Positions 56,131-64,000 of a stretch of 64,000 nucleotides of DNA are shown piece after piece. Below the pieces are notes generated by a model. It did no database searches and was not told the origin of the DNA. It saw only the letters and a list, made by a program, of their open reading frames with translations. Position numbers and translations under genes: made by a program. Origin of the DNA: Bifidobacterium merycicum DSM 6492 (GTDB lineage: Bacteria; Actinomycetota; Actinomycetes; Actinomycetales; Bifidobacteriaceae). Position 1 is the first letter of the stretch, and the number at the start of each line of letters is the position of its first letter. The stretch covers positions 186,001 through 250,000 of the forward strand of contig NZ_FQTX01000003.1 of assembly GCF_900129045.1 (NCBI RefSeq), read 5' to 3'.

Positions 56131-57337
56131 ACTCGGCCCTCTTGAAAGCGTCGCCGCCGATCCCACCGTCACCGACATGACCATCACCAGCGAGGGGCGG
56201 GTGTGGGTGGATCGCGGCAACGGGATGGAAGAGCACCACCCGCGTTTCCCCCTACGTTCGCCGAGCATCGTCCGCGAATACGCAGTACGCCTTTGCGCCC
56301 AACTCGGCCGCAGACTCGACGACGCACGGCCGATAGCCGACGCGTCGGATGAACGGGGCGTGCGCGTACACGCCGTCATCGCCCCGCTCGTTCCGCATGG
56401 AGCCTCGGTTTCGATCCGCTTCCCCTCACGCGCCGCCCCCACCCTCGACGCTCTTCGACGTGCGGGCATGTACCCCGAATCCTGGATCGGTCTACTACGT
56501 GGTCTGGTGCGCAACCGCGCGACCATACTGATCACCGGTGGCACCGGAAGCGGCAAAACCACACTGATGAAAGCCCTGCTGAACGAAGTCGACGCCAGTG
56601 AGCGCATCGTCACGGTGGAGGAGATTCGCGAACTCGACGGCATCGCGCCACCCAATCATGTGGCGCTCGCCACCAGGGAGGCGAACGTCGAGGGCATGGG
56701 CGCCATCGGCTTGCCGGATCTGGTCAAGGCGACCTTGCGTATGCGTCCGGATCGGGTCGTGCTGGGCGAATGCCGCGGCGAGGAGATCGCCGACCTGTTG
56801 CGCGCCTACAATTCCGGGCATCGCGGCGGTATGACGACTTTGCATGCGGACAGCGTGGAGCGCATCCCCGCCCGTATCGTCTCATTGGGCATGCTCGCCG
56901 GTTTGCGTCCGGATGCGGTCGCCATGCTTGCCGAGGGGGCATTCGATGCGGTGATGCATCTTGAACGCACCGGGGGACGGCGGCGCATCGCGCAACTGGG
57001 GCTTCTGCGCGGCTCGGGCGGTGACGTTCCGTATAACGGCGGCGCAGCCACCGACGTTCCGGGCCAGAACACCCTCGCATGCGACATGTCCGGTGTCACG
57101 CTCGCCACGTGGGATGGCATGGGGATGCCTTCCCTCTCGCCTTATTGGAAAGGGTTCGCCGAACGCTGGGGAGAATCAGGGAACGTTGGAAACCCAAGAA
57201 ACACCGAAACCACCGAAACCCACGGGAATACCGGGAACACCGGAAGCCTCGGGAACACCGGGAACGCCGAAAACACTTGGAACCCCAGGAGCGTCGGAAA
57301 CACTGGAAACGCCACGCCTCGGTTGGCGCGAGCATAG
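56117..57337 (+). CDS. tadA: TadA/CpaF secretion ATPase
   Basis: 406 residues; GGAAAGGAGCACC precedes the ATG inside the end of the previous gene. Motifs: ILITGGTGSGKTTLMKALLN (Walker A, ~136-155), IVTVEEIRELDG (Asp box), LRMRPDRVVLGECRGEEIAD (Walker B) and GHRGGMTTLHADS (His box). It powers assembly of Flp/Tad pili from the cytoplasmic side. The last ~55 residues are repeat-like (ETTETHGNTGNTGSLGNTGN and on), absent from usual TadA proteins and encoded by a run of GGGAACACCGGGAA-like units. Confidence 0.93.
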   Translation: MVCLELGPLESVAADPTVTDMTITSEGRVWVDRGNGMEEHHPRFPLRSPSIVREYAVRLCAQLGRRLDDARPIADASDERGVRVHAVIAPLVPHGASVSIRFPSRAAPTLDALRRAGMYPESWIGLLRGLVRNRATILITGGTGSGKTTLMKALLNEVDASERIVTVEEIRELDGIAPPNHVALATREANVEGMGAIGLPDLVKATLRMRPDRVVLGECRGEEIADLLRAYNSGHRGGMTTLHADSVERIPARIVSLGMLAGLRPDAVAMLAEGAFDAVMHLERTGGRRRIAQLGLLRGSGGDVPYNGGAATDVPGQNTLACDMSGVTLATWDGMGMPSLSPYWKGFAERWGESGNVGNPRNTETTETHGNTGNTGSLGNTGNAENTWNPRSVGNTGNATPRLARA

Positions 57338-57352
57338 CGGAAAGGAGCGGCC

Positions 57353-58702
57353 ATGTACACTCCGCATGTCATCTCCATCATCATCGCGGTAGGCGCGTTT
57401 ATGGCGTGCTTCCTGCCGCGAGCGCTGCTGACGCACGTCGAACGCGCCGGACCGTCCCGTATTCCCGTCACGGCAACCAATGGGGATACGTGCACCGCCA
57501 CAGGCATCGCCTCGGTCATCGCCGCGATCATCGCGCGAACGGCCAGCGGCGGCAATGTTCGGGATGCGTTCCGCGAACAGTACGGCATGGAGTTCGCCAC
57601 GTCGACCATCACACCGGCACGCGCGGCAGCGACGCTGCGCCGTCACGCCACCACTGATGAGACCGAGCAGGACATCGTTCGCATCGCACGGCAGCTCGCA
57701 TCGGCATGTCTGTTGAGTGAGCGCCTTGGTTGCGGCGCCGCACACTGCCTGCAATCCGTATCCGACTCATATCGGCGTGATTGCAGGGCTCGCGATCTTC
57801 GCCGCGAGGCGTTCGCCGCACCCAAGGCAACCATCGTCTTATTGAGCGTGCTGCCATTGGCGACGGTAGGGCTTGGGGAGTTCATGGGAGCACGTCCCCT
57901 GGCGTTCCTGTTCGGTTCCGCGAGAGGGGCCATCTTCCTGTTCCTCGGACTGGCTTGGTACGCGATCGGCTTGTTGTGGATACGTCAGTTGTTCGCGCGG
58001 TTCGCGACCCACGGGCACGATGATCAACCGCTGCCGCTGCTGCTGGAAATGATCGGGGCCGCGCTTTCGCAGGGCGCGCCGATTCCGACGGCGCTTTCCG
58101 CCGTGGGGCAGACCGTGGGCGGACGACTCGCGACCGTGCTGCGCGAGGCCGGGGCGGCGCTGTTGCGGCAGTCGACATGGCATGAAGCGTGGGTGGGGGC
58201 ATGCGCGACCCTCGACGAGGACGACAACAGAGACAAGAACGGCGATGGCACTACCGCTGGCATCGGCGGTCTCGGTGGTTTCGGCAGTTTCGGCAGTCTC
58301 GACGCTATCGGCGATACCAGAGGAACCGGCAGCGGCACAGCAGACTCCGACATCAACGCACAAGCTCACGAAACCGCAGCCGGAGAAACCGCAACCAGAA
58401 CCACAACCAGAAAAACCGCAAGCAAAAGCGCAACCGGAAAAACCGCAACCGAAGCCGGTTCCACCATCGAGCGCAACGCCATACTGATCGCCGACTGTCT
58501 GGAGGATGCTTGGGTTCACGGTTCCTCACCTATGGAACGGCTGAGACTTGCGGTCGAGGAATGCGAAAGCACCGAACGCAGCGCCATCGAACAGGCCGCC
58601 GCACGTCTTTCCGTCCAACTGCTCGCCCCGACGGGATTATGCTTCCTGCCCTCGTTCATCCTCATCGGCATCATCCCCGCCATCGCCTCGTTCGCCGCAT
58701 AG
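57353..58702 (+). CDS. TadB-TadC fusion (type II secretion F domain platform)
   Basis: 449 residues from MYTPHVISIIIAVGAFMACF with GGAAAGGAGCGGCC upstream. Two T2SSF-type halves are seen: ~50-215 (RIARQLASACLLSERLGCGA, then TM segments ATIVLLSVLPLATVGLGEF and AIFLFLGLAWYAIGLLWI) and ~225-449 (LLLEMIGAALSQGAPIPTAL, SPMERLRLAVEECESTERSA, final TM). Separate tadB and tadC genes are usual. The second half carries a ~90-residue insertion of Gly-rich and KTA-type repeats (ETATRTTTRKTASKSATGKT). It forms the inner-membrane platform for TadA. Confidence 0.82.
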   Translation: MYTPHVISIIIAVGAFMACFLPRALLTHVERAGPSRIPVTATNGDTCTATGIASVIAAIIARTASGGNVRDAFREQYGMEFATSTITPARAAATLRRHATTDETEQDIVRIARQLASACLLSERLGCGAAHCLQSVSDSYRRDCRARDLRREAFAAPKATIVLLSVLPLATVGLGEFMGARPLAFLFGSARGAIFLFLGLAWYAIGLLWIRQLFARFATHGHDDQPLPLLLEMIGAALSQGAPIPTALSAVGQTVGGRLATVLREAGAALLRQSTWHEAWVGACATLDEDDNRDKNGDGTTAGIGGLGGFGSFGSLDAIGDTRGTGSGTADSDINAQAHETAAGETATRTTTRKTASKSATGKTATEAGSTIERNAILIADCLEDAWVHGSSPMERLRLAVEECESTERSAIEQAAARLSVQLLAPTGLCFLPSFILIGIIPAIASFAA

Positions 58703-58736
58703 GCATCATCCCCGCCATCGCCTCATCCACCGCATA
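58667..58736 (+). repeat. 35-bp tandem duplication over the tadBC stop codon
   Basis: 58667-58701 and 58702-58736 are near-identical 35-bp copies (ATCCCCGCCATCGCCTC core, few differences in CGTTCGCC versus ATCCACC). The first copy encodes the final GIIPAIASFAA. The stop TAG spans the junction, so the second copy is untranslated. Confidence 0.93.
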
Positions 58737-58877
58737 GGCGGGCGCACCCTCAGCCCCGCCCGAATACGGTGCTATCGGTGTTAGACACTCCGCGTCTAGC
58801 CGTTGGATATCGAAAATGTAAACCCCTTTTGAATTTTGTGGGACCAAACTGGACGTACAGCCCTTGGAAAGCCTACG

Positions 58878-61124
58878 ATGAAACACATGGCACAGATTTT
58901 TGACGCACCCTCAAAGGCGATTCTGCGTAGTCAGATTGCAGAGCACATCGCCGAGACAAACAAGAACGACAGACGAGAGACTCTGGAAGGCGAGGCACCG
59001 TTGCCTCCCGACCGTTTCTTCGACCGTGAGCTGAGTTGGCTGAAGTTCAACAAGCGAGTCCTGGAGCTTGCCGAGGACGAGGATCAGCCGCTGCTGGAAC
59101 GCACGAATTTCGCAGCGATCTTCGCCAACAACCTCGATGAGTTCTTCATGGTTCGTGTGGCGGGCCTCAAGCGCCGCATCGATTCCGGTATCGCGGTCCC
59201 CTCCGCCTCCGGGCTGAGCCCCCGCCAGCAGCTGCGCGCGATCAGCGATCAGGCGCACGCATTGCAGGATGAGCACGCGCACTACGTGATCAACCACATC
59301 CTGCCCGCGCTGGCCAAGGAGCACGTGGTACTGCTGAGCTGGGATAAGCTCACCACCGAAGAGCAGGAACGTCTCTCCCGCTACTACCGCCAGCAGGTGT
59401 TCCCCGTGCTCACCCCGCTCGCGGTCGACCCCGCGCACCCGTTCCCCTACATTTCCGGCGGTTCGCTGAACCTTGCCGTACTGGTGGAGAACCCGACCAG
59501 TGGCAAGTCCCACTTCGCCCGCGTGAAGATCCCGGACAACCTGAACCGTCTGGTTCCGGTGGATGACATGACCGATGAGGAGTCCAACGAGGAGCGTTAC
59601 GGCTTCATCACCATGGAGAACCTCATCATCGCCCACCTCGAATCGCTGTTCCCAGGCATGATCATCAAGGAGGCCCGTTCCTTCCGCGTCACCCGTAACG
59701 AAGATATCGACGTTGAAGAGGACGATGCCGAGAACCTGCTCAACGCCATGGAAAAGGAGCTGCTGCGCCGTCGTTTCGGACCGCCGATCCGCTTGGAGAT
59801 CTCCGACGAGACCAGCCCGTTCCTCTCCCAGCTGCTCGCCGATCAGCTACGCGTGAGCGTCGACGAAGTCTACCGTTTGCCGGCTCCGCTGGATATGACC
59901 GTACTGTTCGAACTCGGCGGCATCGACCGCCCCGACCTGAAGAACCGTCCGTTCATCCCCACCACGAACCGTCAGATCGCCGAAGTCGAATCCAGCCGTG
60001 CGCAGGACATCTTCGCCGCCATCCGCGAGCGCGATATCCTGCTGCACCACCCGTATGATTCCTTCTCCACCTCCGTGCAGGCGTTCCTTTCGCAGGCCGC
60101 CGCCGATCCGAAGGTGCTGGCCATCAAGCAGACGCTGTACCGTACCAGCTCCAATTCGCCGATCATCGACGCGCTGATCGATGCGGCGCATGCGGGCAAG
60201 CAGGTGCTGGCGCTGGTGGAGATCAAGGCGCGTTTCGACGAGGACGCCAACATCAATTGGGCACGCAAGCTCGAACGTGCGGGCGTGCACGTGGTGTACG
60301 GCATCGTCGGCCTCAAGACGCACTGCAAACTCATCGAAGTGGTCCGTCAGGAGCAGGACGGTCTGCGCCGCTACTGCCATGTGGGAACCGGTAACTACAA
60401 CCCGAAGACCGCACGCCTGTACACCGATCTCGGTCTGCTGACCTGCGACCCGGTCGTCGGTCAGGATATGACCCGCCTGTTCAACCAGCTGAGCGGTTAC
60501 GCCCCGAAGTCCAGCTTCCACCGTCTGCTGGTCGCGCCGCGTACCATCCGCACCGGCCTGATCCAGCGCATCCGCCGCGAGGAGGAGGCTGCACGCGCCG
60601 GCAAGGAGGCGTGGATCAAGATCAAGGTCAACTCGGTGGTGGATGAGAAGACCATCGACGCCTTGTACCGCGCCAGCCAGGCGGGTGTGAAGATCGACAT
60701 CGTCGAACGTGGCATCTGCTCGCTCAAGCCGGAGGTTCCGGGATTGAGCGACAACATCCATGTCCGTTCGATTCTCGGCCGTTTCCTCGAGCACAGCCGC
60801 ATCTACGCGTTCTGCAACGCGGACGGCCCGCAGATCGGCGAAGGCCCACTGTCCGGCCCCGAAGTGTGGATCGGTTCCGCCGATCTGATGCACCGCAACC
60901 TCGACCGTCGTGTGGAGGCTCTGGTCCGCGTCACCGCACCGGAGCAGATCAACGAGCTCATCAAGTACATCGACATGCAGATGGCCGATTCGACGATCAG
61001 CTGGCATATGCAGGCTGATGGCACGTATGTGCATCATTCCAAGGATGAGGAAGGCCGTCCGCTGATCGACAGTCAGGAATATCTGATCAAGCAGCATCTG
61101 CGCCGTCCGGCCACCCATAACTGA
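58878..61124 (+). CDS. ppk: Polyphosphate kinase
   Basis: 748 residues from [20 protein letters not shown], with GGAAAG upstream. PPK1 domains: N-terminal [20 protein letters not shown], head domain, and the two PLD-like catalytic domains with [38 protein letters not shown] and a second histidine in [14 protein letters not shown]. It makes polyphosphate from ATP reversibly, with phosphohistidine intermediate. It precedes a NUDIX-phosphatase gene, a common actinobacterial arrangement. Confidence 0.97.
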   Translation: MKHMAQIFDAPSKAILRSQIAEHIAETNKNDRRETLEGEAPLPPDRFFDRELSWLKFNKRVLELAEDEDQPLLERTNFAAIFANNLDEFFMVRVAGLKRRIDSGIAVPSASGLSPRQQLRAISDQAHALQDEHAHYVINHILPALAKEHVVLLSWDKLTTEEQERLSRYYRQQVFPVLTPLAVDPAHPFPYISGGSLNLAVLVENPTSGKSHFARVKIPDNLNRLVPVDDMTDEESNEERYGFITMENLIIAHLESLFPGMIIKEARSFRVTRNEDIDVEEDDAENLLNAMEKELLRRRFGPPIRLEISDETSPFLSQLLADQLRVSVDEVYRLPAPLDMTVLFELGGIDRPDLKNRPFIPTTNRQIAEVESSRAQDIFAAIRERDILLHHPYDSFSTSVQAFLSQAAADPKVLAIKQTLYRTSSNSPIIDALIDAAHAGKQVLALVEIKARFDEDANINWARKLERAGVHVVYGIVGLKTHCKLIEVVRQEQDGLRRYCHVGTGNYNPKTARLYTDLGLLTCDPVVGQDMTRLFNQLSGYAPKSSFHRLLVAPRTIRTGLIQRIRREEEAARAGKEAWIKIKVNSVVDEKTIDALYRASQAGVKIDIVERGICSLKPEVPGLSDNIHVRSILGRFLEHSRIYAFCNADGPQIGEGPLSGPEVWIGSADLMHRNLDRRVEALVRVTAPEQINELIKYIDMQMADSTISWHMQADGTYVHHSKDEEGRPLIDSQEYLIKQHLRRPATHN

Positions 61125-61165
61125 CCGGTCACCGTTGGGATAGCCGCAAGACGATAACCTACGTT

Positions 61166-61197
61166 GGGAAGAGCCCGGGAAACCGGGCTCTTCCCTT
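61166..61197 (+). terminator. ppk terminator
   Basis: Perfect 13-bp stem GGGAAGAGCCCGG / CCGGGCTCTTCCC with a GAAA tetraloop, 41 bases after the ppk stop; only two T residues follow, so partial read-through into the next gene is plausible. Confidence 0.75.
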
Positions 61198-61273
61198 GCC
61201 ATCAGGCATATCCCCCACCATCGGCGTAGGATCGTTCCCGAACGTGATTGAAGGCAGGATTGAGGGCAGGATC

Positions 61274-62311
61274 GTGAGACGAATTGTTGAAGCCGCAGGC
61301 GGCATCGTATACCGCAGGCGCAAAGGCCGGAACGGCGAACCGGGCGACATCGAGGTGTGCTTGGTGCATCGCCCCAAATACGACGATTGGAGCTGGCCGA
61401 AAGGCAAGCTCGACGCCAACGAGTCGCATAGGCATGCGGCGGTGCGTGAGATCGGCGAGGAGACCGGCATGCCGGTGGCACTCGGCCCGTATCTCGACGA
61501 CGTCGAATACCCGCTGAGCGATGAGGGCAAAAAGCGCCGCAAGTCGAACAGTTCCGCTTCCGTGCTCAAACATGTGATGTTCTGGATGGCCACGCCGATC
61601 AGCGAGGAGGAGGACCGCAACCGCGCCACCGCATTCGGCCCCGTGCATCGCGCCGACGTGGACGAAATCAATTCGGTGGTGTGGCTCACCCCAGCCGAAG
61701 CCCGCAGAAAACTCACCCATTCCACCGATAAGGATCTGCTCGCCGTATTCATGGATCGCCTCGCCGAAGGCGCCGACCGCGCCGTGCCGTTTCTAGTGGT
61801 CCGTCATGGCAAGGCGGAGGCCCGCAAGGCTTGGAAAGGCGAGGAGGCGCACCGCCCGATCACGCCGCACGGAGCTGCATGCGCGTTCGCGCTCAGCTAC
61901 GAACTGGCCTGCTTCAACCCCAAGCGTCTCACCTCGTCGCCGTGGACACGCTGCCTGGAAACCATGGATATGTTCTCCTGGCAGACGAAGCAGAAGATCA
62001 TCCACCTGCCCCAACTCACCGAGGACGCGTTCGCGGAGAACCCACAGACGGCGTGGGAATGCTTCCATGGCGAAATGTTGAACGCCGCCCGTACCGGCAC
62101 GCCGACCGCCATCTGCATGCACCGGCCCGTCATCGGCGGCATGTTCGACCACATGCGCGGCATGTGCGCCTCGCATTCGCTCGCCAAACGGCTCATCGCC
62201 AAGTCGCCGTACATGCCCACCGGCACGGCATTGGCCGTATTCGCCGTGCCGCAAGGCGACGGCACCCTCACCATCATCGACCTGCAAAAGGTGGTACCGC
62301 TTGTCTACTAG
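61274..62311 (+). CDS. MutT1-like NUDIX hydrolase fused to histidine phosphatase
   Basis: 345 residues from a GTG ([20 protein letters not shown] follows) with GAGGGCAGGATC upstream; a GTG at 61244 is an alternative. NUDIX box: [22 protein letters not shown] near residues 40-62. From ~176 a phosphoglycerate-mutase-like domain begins [14 protein letters not shown] and contains [15 protein letters not shown]. The same fusion is known from mycobacterial MutT1, which clears 8-oxo-GTP/dGTP and diadenosine polyphosphates. The conserved second histidine pair ([10 protein letters not shown]) is visible. Confidence 0.88.
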   Translation: MRRIVEAAGGIVYRRRKGRNGEPGDIEVCLVHRPKYDDWSWPKGKLDANESHRHAAVREIGEETGMPVALGPYLDDVEYPLSDEGKKRRKSNSSASVLKHVMFWMATPISEEEDRNRATAFGPVHRADVDEINSVVWLTPAEARRKLTHSTDKDLLAVFMDRLAEGADRAVPFLVVRHGKAEARKAWKGEEAHRPITPHGAACAFALSYELACFNPKRLTSSPWTRCLETMDMFSWQTKQKIIHLPQLTEDAFAENPQTAWECFHGEMLNAARTGTPTAICMHRPVIGGMFDHMRGMCASHSLAKRLIAKSPYMPTGTALAVFAVPQGDGTLTIIDLQKVVPLVY

Positions 62312-63101
62312 ACCCGCAAATCCCGGATCTTCGAATTCCTCCGCAGCCGCAGCGGCCGCACGCGCCTCGCGTTACGGCGCGAACGGCGTCGGATTCGCAT
62401 CCCTGCGCACTTCCGGCACCAGTTTCTCCCCCACGCAGCTGGGAGCGCTGCGACCGACCCGCCCGGCACAGCTGAGCCCGGCCGTGGCGGAGAACATCGC
62501 CGGAGGCATGGACCCGCAGGATATCAGCGAAATCAGCCATCTGTCCGCGGCCGCTTTGCTGGACCGCGTACGTCACAGCGAGGACCCCGAAGTGGTACGT
62601 CGTGTGCTGACATTGGTGGAAACCGTCGGCGTGGATGAAATCGCCGAACTGTGGAGCAAGGCCGAACCCGATTCGTTGCCCGGCATCCTGTGGCGACTGT
62701 ATCTGCTGCGCACATGGATGCGCACGCACCGCGACAGCATCGCACGCCTATGGCGCGTGGGCGAACCCGTCGCGACCAGCGCCTCCGCCATCGCCGGCGT
62801 GGATCAGGCGCCCACCGAAGATGCCATCGCACGCACCGCGGATTCGATTCTGTCCGGCGCGTTCACCGGTGATTTCGCCATGGCATTGGATCGCGCAGCC
62901 GCATTCGTCGACGTGGTGGCGCTCGGATTGCGCATCGAATCGAAGTACATGACAACCAAGGCCGCGCAGATGCACCCGGAATCGGAGAAGCAGATCCGCA
63001 CGAAAGCGGCCCGTCTGCTACACACCGCGGGCAATCTGAGTGTGACGGCGAAGGATTTCCAGCACGGCGCCGCGCTGTGGCGCTGCGGCAAGCTCGAATA
63101 G
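62301..63101 (+). CDS. Conserved hypothetical protein, likely coupled to the NUDIX gene
   Basis: 266 residues from a TTG start, supported by AAGGTGG six bases upstream and an 11-base overlap with the preceding stop. The first ~55 residues are Ala/Ser/Arg-rich ([20 protein letters not shown]). The rest is helical with [40 protein letters not shown] and [20 protein letters not shown]. No catalytic motif, signal peptide or TM was seen. I do not recognise the family. Coupling suggests a shared role with the NUDIX-phosphatase in nucleotide housekeeping (inference). Confidence 0.75.
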   Translation: MSTRPANPGSSNSSAAAAAARASRYGANGVGFASLRTSGTSFSPTQLGALRPTRPAQLSPAVAENIAGGMDPQDISEISHLSAAALLDRVRHSEDPEVVRRVLTLVETVGVDEIAELWSKAEPDSLPGILWRLYLLRTWMRTHRDSIARLWRVGEPVATSASAIAGVDQAPTEDAIARTADSILSGAFTGDFAMALDRAAAFVDVVALGLRIESKYMTTKAAQMHPESEKQIRTKAARLLHTAGNLSVTAKDFQHGAALWRCGKLE

Positions 63102-63160
63102 CCCGAAGAATATCGCGTCGCAACCTGCCAGGCTGCAGTCTCACATCCCATTTGGTTGCA

Positions 63161-63212
63161 TAAGATACTCTTCGGTAAGATACTCATGAGTATCTTACCG
63201 AAGAGTATCTTA
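63161..63212. repeat. Perfect 52-bp palindrome with four GATACTC units
   Basis: The left half TAAGATACTCTTCGG-TAAGATACTCA is the exact reverse complement of the right half, centred between 63186 and 63187. Each half has two copies of AAGATACTC 15 bp apart. It lies 60 bases after the hypothetical gene and spans the candidate ATG of the ATPase gene. Confidence 0.95.
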
Positions 63213-64000
63213 TTAACAGAGGGGTGTGGCATATTCGTAGGCAGGACTCGTGAGCTGCAATCGCTGGAACATATGTGGAAACGCGGTTCATTCCAGATGA
63301 TGGTGATGCTGGGACGCCGTCGCGTGGGCAAAACCACGCTGATCGACGAGTTCGCCGACGGCAAGCGCACGCTGTATTTCACGGCACGCCAGCAAACCTC
63401 GACGAACAACCTCCGTGACTTCTGCCGCACCATGTATTCCTTCTTCGGTCTGCCCGATTCCATGCCGATGCTGGCTTCCTGGCAGGAGGCGCTGGATTTC
63501 CTCGCCGATCGCGCGGCGCAGGAGCCGGGGCGATTCCTCTTCGTGTTCGACGAATTCCCCTACGCCGCCATGAGCGAACGCTCGCTCCCTTCCTCATTGC
63601 AGATCATCATCGACCACAAACTCAAGAACCTTGATCTCATGATGATTCTGTGCGGCAGCAATGAGGAATTCATGGAAAGCAAGATTCTGGGATACAAGAG
63701 CCCACTATACGGTCGCCGCACCGGTCAAATGCGCCTCGCCCCCTTCGACGCGTTCGACGCCCGTGACATGCTGGGCCAGATATCGGCCGAGGATGCGGTC
63801 CGCTATTACGCCACCTTCGGCGGAACCCCGTATTATCTCGCGCAGATCCGGCCAGAGCTCGGTTACGAACGCAATGTCATCGATCTGATGTTCAACACCA
63901 GCGGCCTGCTTTATGAGGAGCCCGCGATGCTCATGCGTCAGGAACTGCGGGACCCGGCCACCTATAACTCGGTCATGGATGCGGTGGGACAGGGCGAAAC
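63186..64000 (+). CDS. AAA ATPase, archaeal/DUF234 type (partial, runs off right edge)
   Basis: At least 271 residues from [20 protein letters not shown] if the ATG at 63186 is used. Family members usually begin at FVGRTREL, so initiation just before 63232 is possible; GAGGGG lies upstream but only ATA is available as a codon there. Walker A is [16 protein letters not shown], Walker [13 protein letters not shown], then [22 protein letters not shown] and [15 protein letters not shown]. These ATPases often carry a C-terminal DUF234 nuclease-like domain, which would lie outside the window. Biological role unknown. Confidence 0.8.
   Translation, partial: MSILPKSILLTEGCGIFVGRTRELQSLEHMWKRGSFQMMVMLGRRRVGKTTLIDEFADGKRTLYFTARQQTSTNNLRDFCRTMYSFFGLPDSMPMLASWQEALDFLADRAAQEPGRFLFVFDEFPYAAMSERSLPSSLQIIIDHKLKNLDLMMILCGSNEEFMESKILGYKSPLYGRRTGQMRLAPFDAFDARDMLGQISAEDAVRYYATFGGTPYYLAQIRPELGYERNVIDLMFNTSGLLYEEPAMLMRQELRDPATYNSVMDAVGQGE

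Overview
The window reads as chromosome of a high-GC Gram-positive, most likely a Bifidobacterium (inference). The signs are a bifunctional AdhE of bifidobacterial type, an aspartokinase split into catalytic and ACT-domain ORFs, glycogen/maltodextrin enzymes (GlgX, MalQ), a Tad pilus set with the actinobacterial DUF4244 and Rv3654c-like TadE proteins, and an actinobacterial TCGAAC-N4-GTTCGA SOS box before dinB. No rRNA, phage, IS element or CRISPR array was seen.

Layout. 1-5.3 kb: S10 ribosomal protein operon on the minus strand (rpsJ to rpsQ, rpsQ cut by the edge). 5.3-9.6 kb: a YwiC-like membrane protein and adhE, behind an AT-rich, palindrome-rich control region with a Rex/CRP-like operator. 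9.6-17.1 kb: a sugar or polyol locus with AraC and ROK regulators, two zinc MDR dehydrogenases and a VOC protein; both MFS permeases in it are broken, one by frameshifts and one by a large in-frame deletion. 17.2-24.3 kb: glgX, rplM-rpsI, malQ and a repeat protein. 24.3-27.6 kb: IMPACT-family protein and a coupled CapA-like/2-hydroxyacid dehydrogenase pair. 27.7-33.1 kb: tRNA-Ser(GCU), LexA-controlled dinB, glf with odd codon use, and a class A penicillin-binding protein. 33.3-38.5 kb: leuA, a metallophosphoesterase and a UMF1-family transporter.

38.5-44.2 kb is a gene graveyard: a zinc-ribbon/PASTA membrane protein, a sensor kinase, its LuxR-type response regulator and a DUF1778/GNAT toxin-antitoxin remnant all carry frameshifts, nonsense codons or truncations, while the core genes on either side are open. 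44.4-50.9 kb returns to housekeeping: asd, split aspartokinase, recR and dnaX. 51-53 kb holds a TetR regulator and a diacylglycerol-kinase-family protein. 53.1-58.7 kb is a Tad/Flp pilus locus in two divergent halves (pilin-like DUF4244, TadE and TadF-like on minus; TadZ-like, TadA and a TadB-TadC fusion on plus). Between them is a promoter-plus-terminator unit that looks like a ~166-nt structured RNA with no ORF. 58.9-64 kb: ppk, a MutT1-type NUDIX-phosphatase fusion, an unknown protein and a partial DUF234-type ATPase whose start overlaps a perfect 52-bp palindrome.

The strongest candidates for something undescribed are the RNA at 54618-54783, the 52-bp palindrome at 63161-63212, and the coordinated decay of regulation and transport genes. 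A recurring theme is in-frame short-period repeat insertion in surface loops or tails of otherwise normal proteins.
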